Shown here: positions 15,827-29,162 of the stretch, piece by piece
How the letters are laid out: every line of letters begins with the position of its first letter
Position numbering within the stretch: position 1 is the stretch's first letter
NCBI RefSeq assembly: GCF_000829465.1
Contig: NZ_JXAL01000006.1
Span: 62,001 to 126,000 of the forward strand
Length of the DNA: 64,000 nt
DNA from: Cohnella kolymensis
GTDB lineage: Bacteria > Bacillota > Bacilli > Paenibacillales > Paenibacillaceae
Reading direction: 5' to 3'
The notes under the pieces: generated by a model
Databases searched by the model: none
Seen by the model: only the letters and a program-made list of their open reading frames with translations
What the model was told of the DNA's origin: nothing
Translations under genes and position numbers: made by a program

Positions 15827-18740
15827 ATGCGTTCTGTAAACCGCAGGCTTCTTCACGTTTCCAAGCTGGCTCTTGTGATGGTTTTAGCGGCCGGAATGGT
15901 ATTTACATCAGCGTTTTTACGACAGGGACAGGCACATGCCGCAACCGATTTTACTTCCATGACGGACGATGAACTTCTGGATTATGAAAGCCATAAGTCT
16001 TTCGATTTTTTCTGGAAGGAAGCGAACACCGACTGCAAGTGCGGGTTACGGTTTGGTCCGCGACCGGGCGCCGGGCACGGCACTTAACGCGCAGAATATG
16101 AGCAGCGTCGCATCCGTCGGGTTCGGTTTGAGCGCCATCGTGATCGGGGCGGACAGAGGCTGGATCACTCGCGAAGAGGGCTTCGAAAGGGCTCGAGGCA
16201 CGCTGAATACGCTGCTGCACCACGCGGCTCAAAAGAACGGCTTCTTCTATCATTTTCTGAATATGCAGACGGCGGAGCGGTATGGCTCTACCGAGCTTTC
16301 CATTATCGATACGGGTATTGCCATCAACGGCGCATTGTCCGCAGGAGAATATTTCGGCGGCGAGGTTAAGGAGTTGGCGGACCAACTCTATAAGAACGTG
16401 GATTGGGAATGGTACCGTGATCCGAATCCGGGAGAGAGATTCAATCAATTCTATATGGGCTACTCTCCTGAACACGGCTTTTCCGGACACTGGGATTTCT
16501 ACGCCGAGCAGTTCATGCTCTATTTCCTAGGTGCGGCGTCTCCTACGCATCCGGTCAACTCGGATATGTTCTATGACTTTATGAGGCGCCCGGCTTCTTA
16601 CGGCGGCTATCCGGAATTTATCCATTCCTGGTTCGGCTCCATCTTCACCCACCAGTTCTCATTCGCGTGGTTCGATATGAGGAACATGGTGGATCGTGAA
16701 GGGGTTAACTGGTGGAACAACTCCGTTGTCGCAACCAAATCAAGCAGACAATTTGCGATAGACAACAGCGCTAAGTACAAGACGTTCGGTCCGGATTCCT
16801 GGGGACTGACCGCCTCGGATGGACCGTACGGATACGAGGGAAGATACGGCTCCGCTCCATCCGGTTTCGGCAACGACCAGCACCGGATCGACGGCACCAT
16901 GGCTCCTGCGGGCACACTGGGTTCCATAGTCTTCACGCCTAATGAAGTGATATCGGCTCTTCGCCACTACTATTCGTATCCGAACCTGATCGGCGAATAT
17001 GGATTGAAGGACGCCTACAATCTGGACGTCAGCGCGGAAGGTTGGTACGGAGAAGATGTGATCGGCATCGACAAAGGCATTACGCTTGTCATGATCGAGA
17101 ACTATCGGACCGGCTTGCTGTGGAACCTGATGAACAAGAACAAGTATGTACAAGCAGGCATGAAGAAGGTGGGTCTTGTGAATCTGGGCTCCACGGTGAT
17201 CGATGATTTCGAAGGAAACCATATTCATACCGGCTGGAAAGATAACGGGGACGGGGTATATGCGCTTACTCCGGACAGCAGCCTCTCTCACACCGGAACA
17301 GGCGCGCTAAAGATCGATTACAATAAAAACGGTAATCCGTGGGCTGCTTTCTCAGCAGCATTCGACGGCGACCACAATTTCTCTTCGGCGGATTCATTCA
17401 AAGCTTCCGTGTACGGTAACGCAACTCTGCTGCTGAAATTCGAAACCTCGTCGCAGCCGATTGAAAAAACGTTTACCGTCACCGGAGATCATTGGAACGA
17501 GATCGAATGGATATTCACCGCGGCGGAGAAAGAAAAGCTGCAAGCTGCCAAAAGGCTGCTCATTTTCGCGGCGCCGGGCACCGATCAAGCGAGCGGCACT
17601 TTTTACTTGGACGATCTGCAGGTGAATGGTAAAGGCCCTGCCGCATCCAATCTGCTGATTGAAGGGAAACCGGTCGTCGGAGAAACGTTAACGGCGAGTT
17701 ACAATTACTTTTCTCCTGAGGGCTTGAATGAAGGCGATTCCCGATACCGCTGGCTGAAATCTCAAGAGCCGAACGGCGCGTTCGAGCCGATTGCCGGAGC
17801 CGTATCCAAGACGTACACGGTACAGAGCTCGGATGTCGGCAGCTACCTGAAATTCGAAGTCACTCCGGTGTCGGTACCGGATCCGAATACGGGTGAGTCA
17901 TTAACAGGAAAGGCCTTGTCGAGCGATCCGACCAAAGCGGTGGAGGTTGCGGAACCGACGGCCAGGAACGTAACGATTACTACAGTTCCAGGCACAACAG
18001 CAACGATCATCGATAATTTCGACGGCCAAGGAATCAATCCCGACTGGAAGGATTCCGGCGACTCGGTATATACACTGTCGTTGGATAACACGGTGACAAC
18101 GGACGGCAGCAACGCTCTTAAGATCGATTATAATAAAGACCTATACGACTGGGCATTCCTGAAAGGTACCGTAGATCCCGCCCAGCCTTATTTTGCAGGA
18201 GACACTTTGTCCTTTGACGTTAACGGAAAATACAACTTTATTCTGAAGTTTGAAGAGGTCAGCGGCCAGCATGAACACTCCTTCCAGGGCGATACGAACG
18301 GCAAATGGGAGACGCTCACCTGGGACATTTCCGCATTGAAAAATGAACTTGGAGATGTGCAGCGCATTCTGCTGTTTATCGAACCGGCTTACAAGCACCT
18401 GACCGGTACGGTTTACATCGATAATTTCAAGGTGTTGAAAATGTCGCAGATTGACCTGACGAAGGAACAGCCGCCTGTGGTCGGTTCGCCGGTATATGGC
18501 AGCTATGATTTCTACGACGCCAACGGCGATCAGGAGCAAGGCAGCATTTATCGCTGGTACAGAGCGGATGAGAAGCACGGTAAGTTTAAACAGATCAAGG
18601 ATGCTTCCTCCCGCACTTACACACCAACGGAGAAAGATTTAGGCAAATTCTTGAAATTCGAAGTGACGCCGATGTCGGATCATACGCCGAATGCCGGCGC
18701 AACCGCGACAAGCGCCTCTACGCTTATAGTCACGAAGTAA
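15827..18740 (+). CDS. Secreted modular glucoamylase-like (COG5368/GH144-type) hydrolase, one frameshift near 16033
   Basis: About 970 aa when repaired. It has a signal peptide ending AHA, then a Glycoamylase-type (PF10091) alpha/alpha-barrel to about residue 450. This is followed by two alternating copies of a jelly-roll-like module (starting near 459 and 725, each opening I-[ID]-[DN]-F and having ALKIDYNK) and two Ig-like modules (near 608 and 875, RYRW/IYRW...YLKFEVTP). The family includes endo-beta-1,2-glucanases, so a beta-glucan substrate is plausible but unproven. The frame breaks between ANTD and the conserved SAGYGLVRDRAPG. Two lost bases would restore the family-like DPASAGYGL; one extra base is the alternative. 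Confidence 0.82.
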
Positions 18741-18747
18741 CGGAAAG

Positions 18748-18792
18748 AAGACTGTCGGGGCACCGTGAATGGAGCCCTGACAGTCTTTTTTT
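18748..18792 (+). terminator. Intrinsic terminator after the glycoside hydrolase
   Basis: AAGACTGTCGGGGC pairs with GCCCTGACAGTCTT, followed by a run of T. It separates the hydrolase from the convergent small gene. Confidence 0.88.
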
Positions 18793-18802
18793 GCGCATGC
18801 AA

Positions 18803-19102
18803 TTAAATAAGAAGTGTAATGGCTAGAAGATCGAACAACACCAAAGGCAGGATGAATCCGGCAGAGTAAGGTCCGTACCCGTAGAATCTGTTCTGGCCGG
18901 TCGCAAGATGCAGATAGGTATTGTCATGGCCGACGATAACTCCCTCGTAGGATTTGCCGTCTATCGTTTCTACCCGTACCCGGCGGTGTAAGCAGTGTGA
19001 GCACGCTCCGGCAAGCTTCTGACGGGTTTTTCGCACCTGCTCGCACCAGTGGGAATCCGCCTTGTAGATCGCGTTCGGGTCCCGCGCAGCATCGGTCAGC
19101 AT
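18803..19102 (-). CDS. Small conserved-looking protein with Sm-like motif, CxxC-like pair and C-terminal membrane segment
   Basis: 99 aa. The ATG at 19102 has GGGAGG at good spacing (an ATG two codons earlier is too close). The chain has a basic helical N-terminus, CSHC (HCxxR pair), then [20 protein letters not shown], which resembles a small beta-barrel Sm/YlxS-type strand pair. It ends with a hydrophobic stretch ([19 protein letters not shown]) likely to insert in the membrane. I do not recognise the family. It runs opposite to its neighbours and shares a divergent promoter region with upp. Confidence 0.65.
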   Translation of the reverse strand: MLTDAARDPNAIYKADSHWCEQVRKTRQKLAGACSHCLHRRVRVETIDGKSYEGVIVGHDNTYLHLATGQNRFYGYGPYSAGFILPLVLFDLLAITLLI

Positions 19103-19230
19103 AGGCATTCCTCCCTCTTTTCTTGCTGTATAGTATGCATTTGTCCGTGTTCCGTTCCCCGGTGCACTCGGCCTGTTTTCGACATAAAGCATGTTGTTGC
19201 AGCAGGGATTGTGCAGGTGCTCGGAGACAA

Positions 19231-19239
19231 TGATATAAT
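19231..19239 (+). promoter_or_regulatory. Extended -10 promoter for upp
   Basis: TGATATAAT, 80 bp before upp. TTGTGC at 19209-19214 is a weak -35 with a 19-bp spacer. No attenuator hairpin with a T-run is visible between it and the gene. Confidence 0.5.
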
Positions 19240-19318
19240 GAATCGGGCAAGAAAACAGGTTGACGACCGGGCCGCTGGCCTCAGCGCTTTTGCCGGTCGC
19301 ACGAAAGGGAGGAAAATC

Positions 19319-19948
19319 ATGGGGAAACTCGTGATTTGCGATCATCCGCTGATCCAGCACAAAGTAACTTTTATACGTGACAAAATGACAGATACGAAGC
19401 AATTCCGCGAGTTAGTGGATGAAGTGGCCATGCTGATGGCTTACGAAATTACGAGGGACATGCCGCTGTCCACGGTCCGGGTACAGACACCGGTCGACAC
19501 GGCGGAAGGGAAGATCATAGCCGGCAGAATGGTGGGCTTGATCCCGATTCTTCGGGCAGGGCTCGGCATGGTGGACGGTGTATTAAAAATAATGCCTTCG
19601 GCAAAAGTAGGCCATATCGGTTTATATCGCGACCATGAGACGCTGCAGCCCGTTGAATATTATTGCAGTCTTCCTTCCGATGTGACGGAGCGCGAGTTAA
19701 TCGTGATCGACCCTATGCTGGCTACCGGAGGCTCGGCGAACGCAGCTTTGGATTTGCTCAAGAAGAAAGGCTGCCGCCCTACGAAGCTGATGTGTCTTAT
19801 TGCAGCTCCGGAAGGCGTGAAGGCCGTTCAGGAAAAGCATCCCGACGTCGAAATCTATTTGGCCGCGCTGGATGAGAAGCTGAACGAACACGGCTACATC
19901 GTACCGGGTCTGGGTGACGCGGGCGACCGTCTGTACGGCACGAAGTAG
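19319..19948 (+). CDS. upp: Uracil phosphoribosyltransferase
   Basis: 209 aa, the exact family length, from ATG 19319 after GGGAGG. It carries the PRPP-binding segment [16 protein letters not shown] and the uracil-binding C-terminus [17 protein letters not shown]. It salvages uracil to UMP using PRPP. Located upstream of mnaA and the atp operon as in B. subtilis. Confidence 0.97.
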   Translation: MGKLVICDHPLIQHKVTFIRDKMTDTKQFRELVDEVAMLMAYEITRDMPLSTVRVQTPVDTAEGKIIAGRMVGLIPILRAGLGMVDGVLKIMPSAKVGHIGLYRDHETLQPVEYYCSLPSDVTERELIVIDPMLATGGSANAALDLLKKKGCRPTKLMCLIAAPEGVKAVQEKHPDVEIYLAALDEKLNEHGYIVPGLGDAGDRLYGTK

Positions 19949-19972
19949 CGGGATGATAAGGAGACGAATTAC

Positions 19973-21112
19973 GTGAGCAAGATTAAAGTAATGACCGTTT
20001 TCGGAGTGCGGCCGGAAGCCATCAAGATGGCTCCGCTCATTCTCGAGCTTCAGAAATATCCGGATCAGATCGAACCGATTGTCTGCGTCACGGCCCAGCA
20101 CCGCCAAATGTTGGATCAGGTGCTGGAAGTGTTCGGGATCAAGCCCGATTACGATCTGGATATCATGCAGCAGCAGCAGACTTTGAATGATATATCGATC
20201 CGCGTCTTGCAAGGTTTGGAACCCGTTCTTAAAGAGGCCAAGCCGGACCTGGTGCTCGTGCATGGCGATACGCTGACGACTTTCCTCGCAAGCTACGCCT
20301 CATTCATGCAGCAAATTCAGGTCGGCCACGTAGAAGCGGGGCTGCGTACCTGGAACAAGCTTTCTCCGTACCCGGAGGAGATGAACCGGCAGCTTACCGG
20401 GGTGCTGGCGGATTTGCATTTTGCCCCGACCGATATGTCCGCCAATAATCTCCGCAAAGAAAACAAGAATGAGGATCACATCTATATCACCGGCAATACG
20501 GTAACGGATGTGTTTCAATACACGGTGAAGCAGGACTTCCGCCATCCCGTATTGGAATGGGCGGCCGGCAAACGGCTCATTCTGATGACGGCTCACCGCC
20601 GCGAAGCGCAGGGCGAGCCGCATCGGCGGATCTTCCAAGCGGTCAAGCGCATTGCCGACGAATTCGAAGATATTGCGATCGTCTATCCCGTGCATCCGAG
20701 CCCTGCGGTGAGGGAGCCTGCGCAAGCGATTCTTGGGGATCATCCGCGCATCAAGCTGATCGACCCGCTTGACGTCGTGGAGCTGCACAACTTCTATCCG
20801 CACACACATCTGATTCTGACGGATTCAGGCGGGCTGCAGGAAGAAGCGCCTTCGTTCGGCGTGCCGGTACTCGTTCTTCGGGATACGACGGAACGGCCGG
20901 AAGGAATCGAGGCGGGAACGCTGGAGCTCGTCGGAACCGATGAGGAACAGGTCTACAGCCGTACCCGCGCCCTGCTGACGGATTCCCAGCTGTACGACAA
21001 AATGAGTCAGTCCGCGAATCCTTACGGTGACGGGAAAGCTTCGGAGAGGATTGTCGGAGCGATTCTGCATCATTTCGGTAAGGCGGAACGAATGGAACCG
21101 TTTCGGCGTTAG
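19973..21112 (+). CDS. mnaA: UDP-N-acetylglucosamine 2-epimerase
   Basis: 379 aa, GTG start after AAGGAGA. It begins KVMTVFGVRPEAIKMAPL and contains VHGDTLTTF, GHVEAGLRT, and the UDP-binding DSGGLQEEAPSFGVPVLVLRDTTERPEG. It interconverts UDP-GlcNAc and UDP-ManNAc. UDP-ManNAc feeds teichoic acid linkage units or, in Paenibacillaceae, the secondary cell wall polymer. This fits the tagO, tagA and csaB genes at 57-60 kb. Confidence 0.95.
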   Translation: MSKIKVMTVFGVRPEAIKMAPLILELQKYPDQIEPIVCVTAQHRQMLDQVLEVFGIKPDYDLDIMQQQQTLNDISIRVLQGLEPVLKEAKPDLVLVHGDTLTTFLASYASFMQQIQVGHVEAGLRTWNKLSPYPEEMNRQLTGVLADLHFAPTDMSANNLRKENKNEDHIYITGNTVTDVFQYTVKQDFRHPVLEWAAGKRLILMTAHRREAQGEPHRRIFQAVKRIADEFEDIAIVYPVHPSPAVREPAQAILGDHPRIKLIDPLDVVELHNFYPHTHLILTDSGGLQEEAPSFGVPVLVLRDTTERPEGIEAGTLELVGTDEEQVYSRTRALLTDSQLYDKMSQSANPYGDGKASERIVGAILHHFGKAERMEPFRR

Positions 21113-21251
21113 CCGAGCGGTTTTATATTTAGAGAGTGGAAGGATTTGCCGCATTTTTTCGATGCGCCGAAATCCGTCATTTTTAGCACGGCAAGACCGA
21201 GCTGCTTTATGTTGGAACGGACATTGTCAGACAGGCAGACGGAACATACAG

Positions 21252-21270
21252 CATACAGTTTAACTGTATG
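21252..21270. promoter_or_regulatory. Perfect inverted repeat upstream of the atp operon
   Basis: CATACAGTT-T-AACTGTATG is a 9-base perfect palindrome in the 352-bp gap between mnaA and atpZ. It lies 78 bp upstream of the -35 box. It could be an operator or a weak terminator; no T-run follows, so an operator is favoured. Confidence 0.4.
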
Positions 21271-21347
21271 GTTGGAAAGTCTCGGAATTGTTGATCTGAC
21301 AAGGATTTTTCACTTTCGTGTTCACACAAAGTTTGATTTTCAATCAA

Positions 21348-21377
21348 TTGACAAACGTTGTTACTGAACGATACAAT
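21348..21377 (+). promoter_or_regulatory. Sigma-A promoter of the ATP synthase operon
   Basis: Consensus TTGACA, 18-bp spacer, TACAAT, 88 bp before the first gene. The only strong promoter in this gap. Confidence 0.8.
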
Positions 21378-21464
21378 TAAACGTGACAATGGGGAAAGAA
21401 AGGGCTTACTTTTCATAAGGAGGCTTCGAAAATCCCATTCGCGTGTCGAAGGAGCGTCAAATCC

Positions 21465-21713
21465 ATGTCAGAGTCCCCAGACCGCCCACCGCTTCCGCCG
21501 GATGACAATCCGTGGCGGGCCGCAGGCCTCATCAGCGCCATCGGCGTAGATTTAGGCATAACGCTCGGTTTGGGTTGGTGGATCGGCAGTTACTATGACC
21601 AGCATCAAGGCACCCGATACGGTTACCTGGTGGGATTGCTTGTCGGATTGGCGGCGGGCATCGGGACGGTTATCGCGCTGATCCGCAAGTATACGGGGGC
21701 AGGACGAAAGTGA
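21465..21713 (+). CDS. atpZ: AtpZ/AtpI-family small membrane protein
   Basis: 82 aa, two hydrophobic segments (AAGLISAIGVDLGITLGLGWWIG and YGYLVGLLVGLAAGIGTVIALI). This is the AtpZ (F0F1-ATPase subunit family PF09527) pattern. AtpZ with AtpI has been linked to Mg2+/Ca2+ handling and c-ring assembly of ATP synthase. First gene of the operon; its stop overlaps the atpI start. Confidence 0.8.
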   Translation: MSESPDRPPLPPDDNPWRAAGLISAIGVDLGITLGLGWWIGSYYDQHQGTRYGYLVGLLVGLAAGIGTVIALIRKYTGAGRK

Positions 21714-22086
21714 TGGATCAATTGCCGGCTCTGCTTCGAGGCGTTTCTCGCTTTCACGTTCTTTTTTTTTGTCCATGGGTTGCCTGGGCTGGGCCGTTTG
21801 GCCGGATTACAAAGCTTTTTTCGGCGGCTTTATGCTTGGGGCGATCGGAAGCCTTATGGGATCATGGCATCTCGCATGGAAGACCTCGCGGCTAGGGGAT
21901 GTGATTACAACCGGACGGAAAGCGCGTTCGGGTTTCGGTTTCCTGACCCGCGCTGCCCTTGCGCTGCTTGCCGTGGTTGTATCGGTTCGTTACATGGAGT
22001 TTAATCTGGCGGCTACGGTGACAGGTTTAATTGTAGCCCCGTTGGCAACACTCCTACTGAGTTTATTTGCCAGACGCCGTTCTTGA
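21713..22086 (+). CDS. atpI: ATP synthase subunit I (single frameshift in a T9 run, 21762-21770)
   Basis: About 124 aa when repaired. The N-terminal frame reads MDQLPALLRGVSRFHVLFF, then breaks in a run of nine T. A tenth T joins it to LSMGCLGWAVWPDYK and on through AWKTSRLGD to LLSLFARRRS, giving a four-helix AtpI-like protein that helps assemble the c-ring. The homopolymer makes an under-called base very likely, though slippage-based variation in vivo cannot be excluded. It overlaps atpZ by one base and precedes atpB by 41 bp. Confidence 0.75.
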
Positions 22087-22127
22087 CGACGGCCATCCCG
22101 TATAAGAAAGGGGTGAAAAGCACTTAA

Positions 22128-23136
<1,009 letters not shown>

Positions 23137-23240
23137 GAGAGTACATTATTATGTCAGGCGCGGAGAGAACAGCCTCCTCGCCTTCGTTATGCAACGGGTA
23201 AAAGGCACTTACCGCAGTAGGGTGAAAGGAGTGAAGATCG

Positions 23241-23726
23241 GTGAGCTTTAACTGGACGACATTTGTCATTCAATTGGTATCCTTCGGCCTTCTGTTCTGG
23301 TTTCTTCAAAGAAAAGCGTTCGGACCTCTGCTCGGCATTATGGAGAAACGCCGCCAGGCGATCCAAGAGCAATTGGACAGCGCATCGAATAACCGTTCGG
23401 ACGCGGAGCGTCTGATCGAAGAACAGAAGCAAGCGCTGCAGCAAGCGCGCAAAGAGGCTTACGATATTATCGAGCAGGCGAAATCTACCGGCTCGAAGCA
23501 AGCGGAAGACATTGTTATCGCGGCTCGTAACGAGTCCAACCGCCTGAAAGAAGATGCGGTTCGCGATATCGAGACCGAGAAGAACAAAGCGGTGGCTTCA
23601 CTGAAAGCTCAGGTCAGCGGATTGTCCGTCCTGATCGCTTCGAAGATCATCGAGAAACAAGTCGACGAACAAACACAGAAGCAATTGGTTGATGAATACC
23701 TGCAAGAGGTAGGGAACAAGTCATGA
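23241..23726 (+). CDS. atpF: ATP synthase subunit b
   Basis: 161 aa, GTG start. One N-terminal membrane helix (FVIQLVSFGLLFWFLQR) leads into a long charged helix that forms the peripheral stalk dimer. Its last codons overlap atpH by 4 bases, indicating translational coupling. Confidence 0.96.
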   Translation: MSFNWTTFVIQLVSFGLLFWFLQRKAFGPLLGIMEKRRQAIQEQLDSASNNRSDAERLIEEQKQALQQARKEAYDIIEQAKSTGSKQAEDIVIAARNESNRLKEDAVRDIETEKNKAVASLKAQVSGLSVLIASKIIEKQVDEQTQKQLVDEYLQEVGNKS

Positions 23727-24270
23727 GCCGCGGCACAGGAGCAGCTAAGCGATATGCCAAGGCGCTGTTCGAATTGGCGCTGGAGCAAGGGCTTGTCACT
23801 GAAACGGAAAACCAATTAAAGCTGATCGCCGATATCGTCGAGTCGGATGCGGAAGTTCGCGCATTCCTGACCGCGCCTAACATCACGTTGGACACGAAGC
23901 TCAAGGTGCTGAACACCGCTTTTAACGACAAGGCTTCGGCCATCGTGCTCAATACGGTCAGCCTGCTGCTGGAACGCGGACGCGAAGGTGAGCTGCCTGC
24001 AGTATTGGAAGCTTATCTGCAAGTAGCCGGCGGAGTACTGCGCCGCGCGGATGCGCACGTGACCTCTGCGAAGCCTCTAACGGAGCAAGAGATTACGAAA
24101 TTGGCGGACAAGTTCGGCACTTTGCTCGGCAAGACAGTGCGCGTTACCAACACCGTGAATCCCGAGCTTCTTGGCGGCGTAACCGTTCGGATCGGCGATA
24201 CGCTGTATGACGGCAGCTGCGGGGAAAACTCGAACGTTTGGAAAAAGAGCTGCAAACAGCGGCAATCTAG
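23723..24270 (+). CDS. atpH: ATP synthase subunit delta (frameshift near 24217)
   Basis: About 182 aa when repaired. OSCP/delta fold: AAKRYAKALFELALEQG at the start and the C-terminal VRVTNTVNPELLGGVTVRIGDTLYDGS. One C is missing after 24217. With it, the normal ending LRGKLERLEKELQTAAI and the stop 24268-24270 appear; as written the frame reads CGENSNVWKKS to 24274. Connects F1 to the b stalk. Confidence 0.92.
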
Positions 24271-24293
24271 TTAAAGCAATAAGACAGGGGTGA

Positions 24294-25817
<1,524 letters not shown>

Positions 25818-25915
25818 TAAAAGCAATCTAAATAGGTTTGTGGTGAACGAACCTTACCATAAAGCTTGAGCCGGGCTTTCCGAGAGGAAGTCCGGCGATA
25901 AGGTGGTGACAATGA

Positions 25916-26776
25916 TTGGCTAAAGGGATGCGCGAAATCAAGCGCTCAATTAAGAGTAAACAGAATACGAAGCAGATTACGAAGGCGATGGAAATGGTCG
26001 CAGCTTCTAAGCTTAGAAGAGCCCAGGAAGCGGCGGTGGCCTCCCGTCCCTATACGGATAAGCTGAGAGAAGTGGTAGCCAGTATCGCTTCCGGATCTGG
26101 AAACAGCAAGCATCCTATGCTTCAGAGCCGCTCTGTTAAGAGAACGGCTTACCTGGTAATCACATCTGACCGCGGCTTGGCCGGCGGTTATAACGCCAAC
26201 ATCCTTCGTAAGGTTCTAATGACGATTCGTGAGAATCATCAATCTGCAGATGAATACGCAGTGCTGGTGATCGGGCGCAAAGGCCGTGACTTCTTCAAGA
26301 GACGGAATATCGCCTTGGCTGATGAGATTACGGGTTTGTCCGATTCTCCGAAGTTTTCCGATGTCAAACAAATCGCCTCAGCAGCTGTTAAAGGCTATGA
26401 AGACGGCGTGTACGACGAACTTTATCTCGCTTATAACGAATTCCACAATGCGATCACGCAAGTGCCTGTACTGAAGCGCCTGCTTCCTTTGAATCAGGAG
26501 CAAATGTCAGGGGCAAAATCGGATTACGAGTACGAGCCGTCTCCGGAAGACGTACTCAGCGTGCTTCTGCCCAGATACGCTGAGACTCTTGTATTCAGCG
26601 CGCTGTTGGAAGGCAAAGCGAGTGAGTTCGGCGCACGGATGACCGCTATGGGTAACGCTACGAAGAATGCTACCAAAATGATTGCGGATCTGACGCTTAC
26701 CTATAACCGTGCGCGTCAAGCAGCCATCACACAGGAAATTGCAGAGATCGTCGGCGGAGCAAGTGCACAGCAATAA
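25916..26776 (+). CDS. atpG: ATP synthase subunit gamma
   Basis: 286 aa, TTG start; an ATG four bases upstream is out of frame. N-terminal MREIKRSIKSKQNTKQITKAM and C-terminal MTAMGNATKNATKMI...RQAAITQEIAEIVGG form the central-stalk coiled coil. Rotor shaft of F1. Confidence 0.97.
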   Translation: MAKGMREIKRSIKSKQNTKQITKAMEMVAASKLRRAQEAAVASRPYTDKLREVVASIASGSGNSKHPMLQSRSVKRTAYLVITSDRGLAGGYNANILRKVLMTIRENHQSADEYAVLVIGRKGRDFFKRRNIALADEITGLSDSPKFSDVKQIASAAVKGYEDGVYDELYLAYNEFHNAITQVPVLKRLLPLNQEQMSGAKSDYEYEPSPEDVLSVLLPRYAETLVFSALLEGKASEFGARMTAMGNATKNATKMIADLTLTYNRARQAAITQEIAEIVGGASAQQ

Positions 26777-26837
26777 ACTTAGTGACGGCGGGCGGGATCT
26801 GAAGGATCTCGCTGTCGGCCGCACTTATAGGAGGTAA

Positions 26838-28261
<1,424 letters not shown>

Positions 28262-28287
28262 TCAGCCGCCGGTTTGGAGGTATCGAA

Positions 28288-28686
28288 ATGAGCACCTTAC
28301 GATTGGAAATCGTCACTCCTGAGCGCAAGGTTTACGAGAAAGACGTAAACATGGTCGTCGTCAAAGGTGTAGCTGGTGAACTGGGGATTTTACCTAATCA
28401 CATACCACTTGTTACTCCATTGAAGATCGCTCCGGTTAAAGCCAAGATCGGCAATAACGATGAGTTTATCGCCGTTCACGGCGGTTTCATGGAAGTGCGT
28501 AAAGACAAAGTCGTCATCCTCGCGGAAGCCGCCGAGCTGGGCTCGGATATCGATGTATCCCGTGCACGGTTGGCGAAGGAACGCGCAGAGCGACGTCTGG
28601 CACAGAAACAATCCGATTATGACGCTGAACGCGCTGAATTGGCGCTGCAGCGCGCGATGAACCGTTTGGACATTGCCGGAGAATAA
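28288..28686 (+). CDS. atpC: ATP synthase subunit epsilon
   Basis: 132 aa. N-terminal beta-sandwich ([34 protein letters not shown]) and a C-terminal helical hairpin rich in Arg and Ala ([16 protein letters not shown]) that can inhibit ATP hydrolysis. Last gene of the operon; the terminator follows at once. Confidence 0.97.
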   Translation: MSTLRLEIVTPERKVYEKDVNMVVVKGVAGELGILPNHIPLVTPLKIAPVKAKIGNNDEFIAVHGGFMEVRKDKVVILAEAAELGSDIDVSRARLAKERAERRLAQKQSDYDAERAELALQRAMNRLDIAGE

Positions 28687-28697
28687 CAGCTGTCATT

Positions 28698-28742
28698 ACA
28701 CCCTTGTTGGATCCTATGCGATCCGGCAAGGGTGTTTTTTTT
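28698..28742 (+). terminator. Terminator of the atp operon
   Basis: ACACCCTTG ... CAAGGGTGT with an inner GGATC/GATCC pairing, followed by a T8 run. Confidence 0.9.
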
Positions 28743-28785
28743 GTTTTGCATCCTGTTCCGCGGCTTTGGATCAATCGATTGTCGC

Positions 28786-28811
28786 TGTAAGGCCGGTTGG
28801 CGGACTTACAG
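28786..28811. repeat. Short palindromic repeat, copy 4
   Basis: TGTAAGGCCGGTT...CGGACTTACAG, same family as copies 1-3. The outer arms TGTAAG/CTTACA are perfect and the inner arms imperfect. Confidence 0.65.
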
Positions 28812-28836
28812 GCGTTGCGTCAAGCAGTTTGGCCCG

Positions 28837-28862
28837 TGTAAGGCCGGTTATCGGACTTAGAG
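28837..28862. repeat. Short palindromic repeat, copy 5
   Basis: TGTAAGGCCGGTTATCGGACTTAGAG-type unit with a diverged right end, 51 bp from copy 4. A further degraded unit can be seen near 28889-28914. Confidence 0.55.
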
Positions 28863-28939
28863 CATACTTCGCGGGCTCAGTTTGTGCGTGCAAGTTCGGT
28901 GGCCAGACTTACAACTCGCCGGCCGAGCCGATTCCTCAC

Positions 28940-28965
28940 TGTAAGACGATTTTTCCGCCTTACAG
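28940..28965. repeat. Short palindromic repeat, copy 6
   Basis: TGTAAGACGA-TTTTT-CGCCTTACAG-type unit, followed by CTCGCCGGTCGAGC. Copy 7 lies 51 bp later with the same flank, forming a short tandem array. Confidence 0.7.
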
Positions 28966-28990
28966 CTCGCCGGTCGAGCTGATTTCTCTC

Positions 28991-29016
28991 TGTAAGACGG
29001 TTTTTCCGCCTTACAG
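28991..29016. repeat. Short palindromic repeat, copy 7
   Basis: TGTAAGACGG...CCGCCTTACAG, the most symmetric copy, followed by CTCGCCGGCCGAGC. This is the third occurrence of that flank in about 150 bp, including the partial copy before 28940. Confidence 0.7.
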
Positions 29017-29098
29017 CTCGCCGGCCGAGCCGATAAATTCAGGCGGTTCAGCGGGCTCACAGTAAGCTGGGAGCTTGCAGCTAGACGAATCGCTTTTG

Positions 29099-29123
29099 AT
29101 TTAACAGCGGCTGTTCAGGGTAA
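29099..29123 (+). promoter_or_regulatory. Sigma-B-like promoter of dps
   Basis: ATTTAA, 13-bp spacer, GGGTAA, 40 bp upstream of dps, resembles the general-stress pattern GTTTAA ... GGGTAT. Many Paenibacillaceae lack a classical sigma-B, so the cognate sigma factor is uncertain. Confidence 0.4.
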
Positions 29124-29162
29124 AGTATGACGGAGAAAGACAAGTCGTAGGAGGGATCTCAT

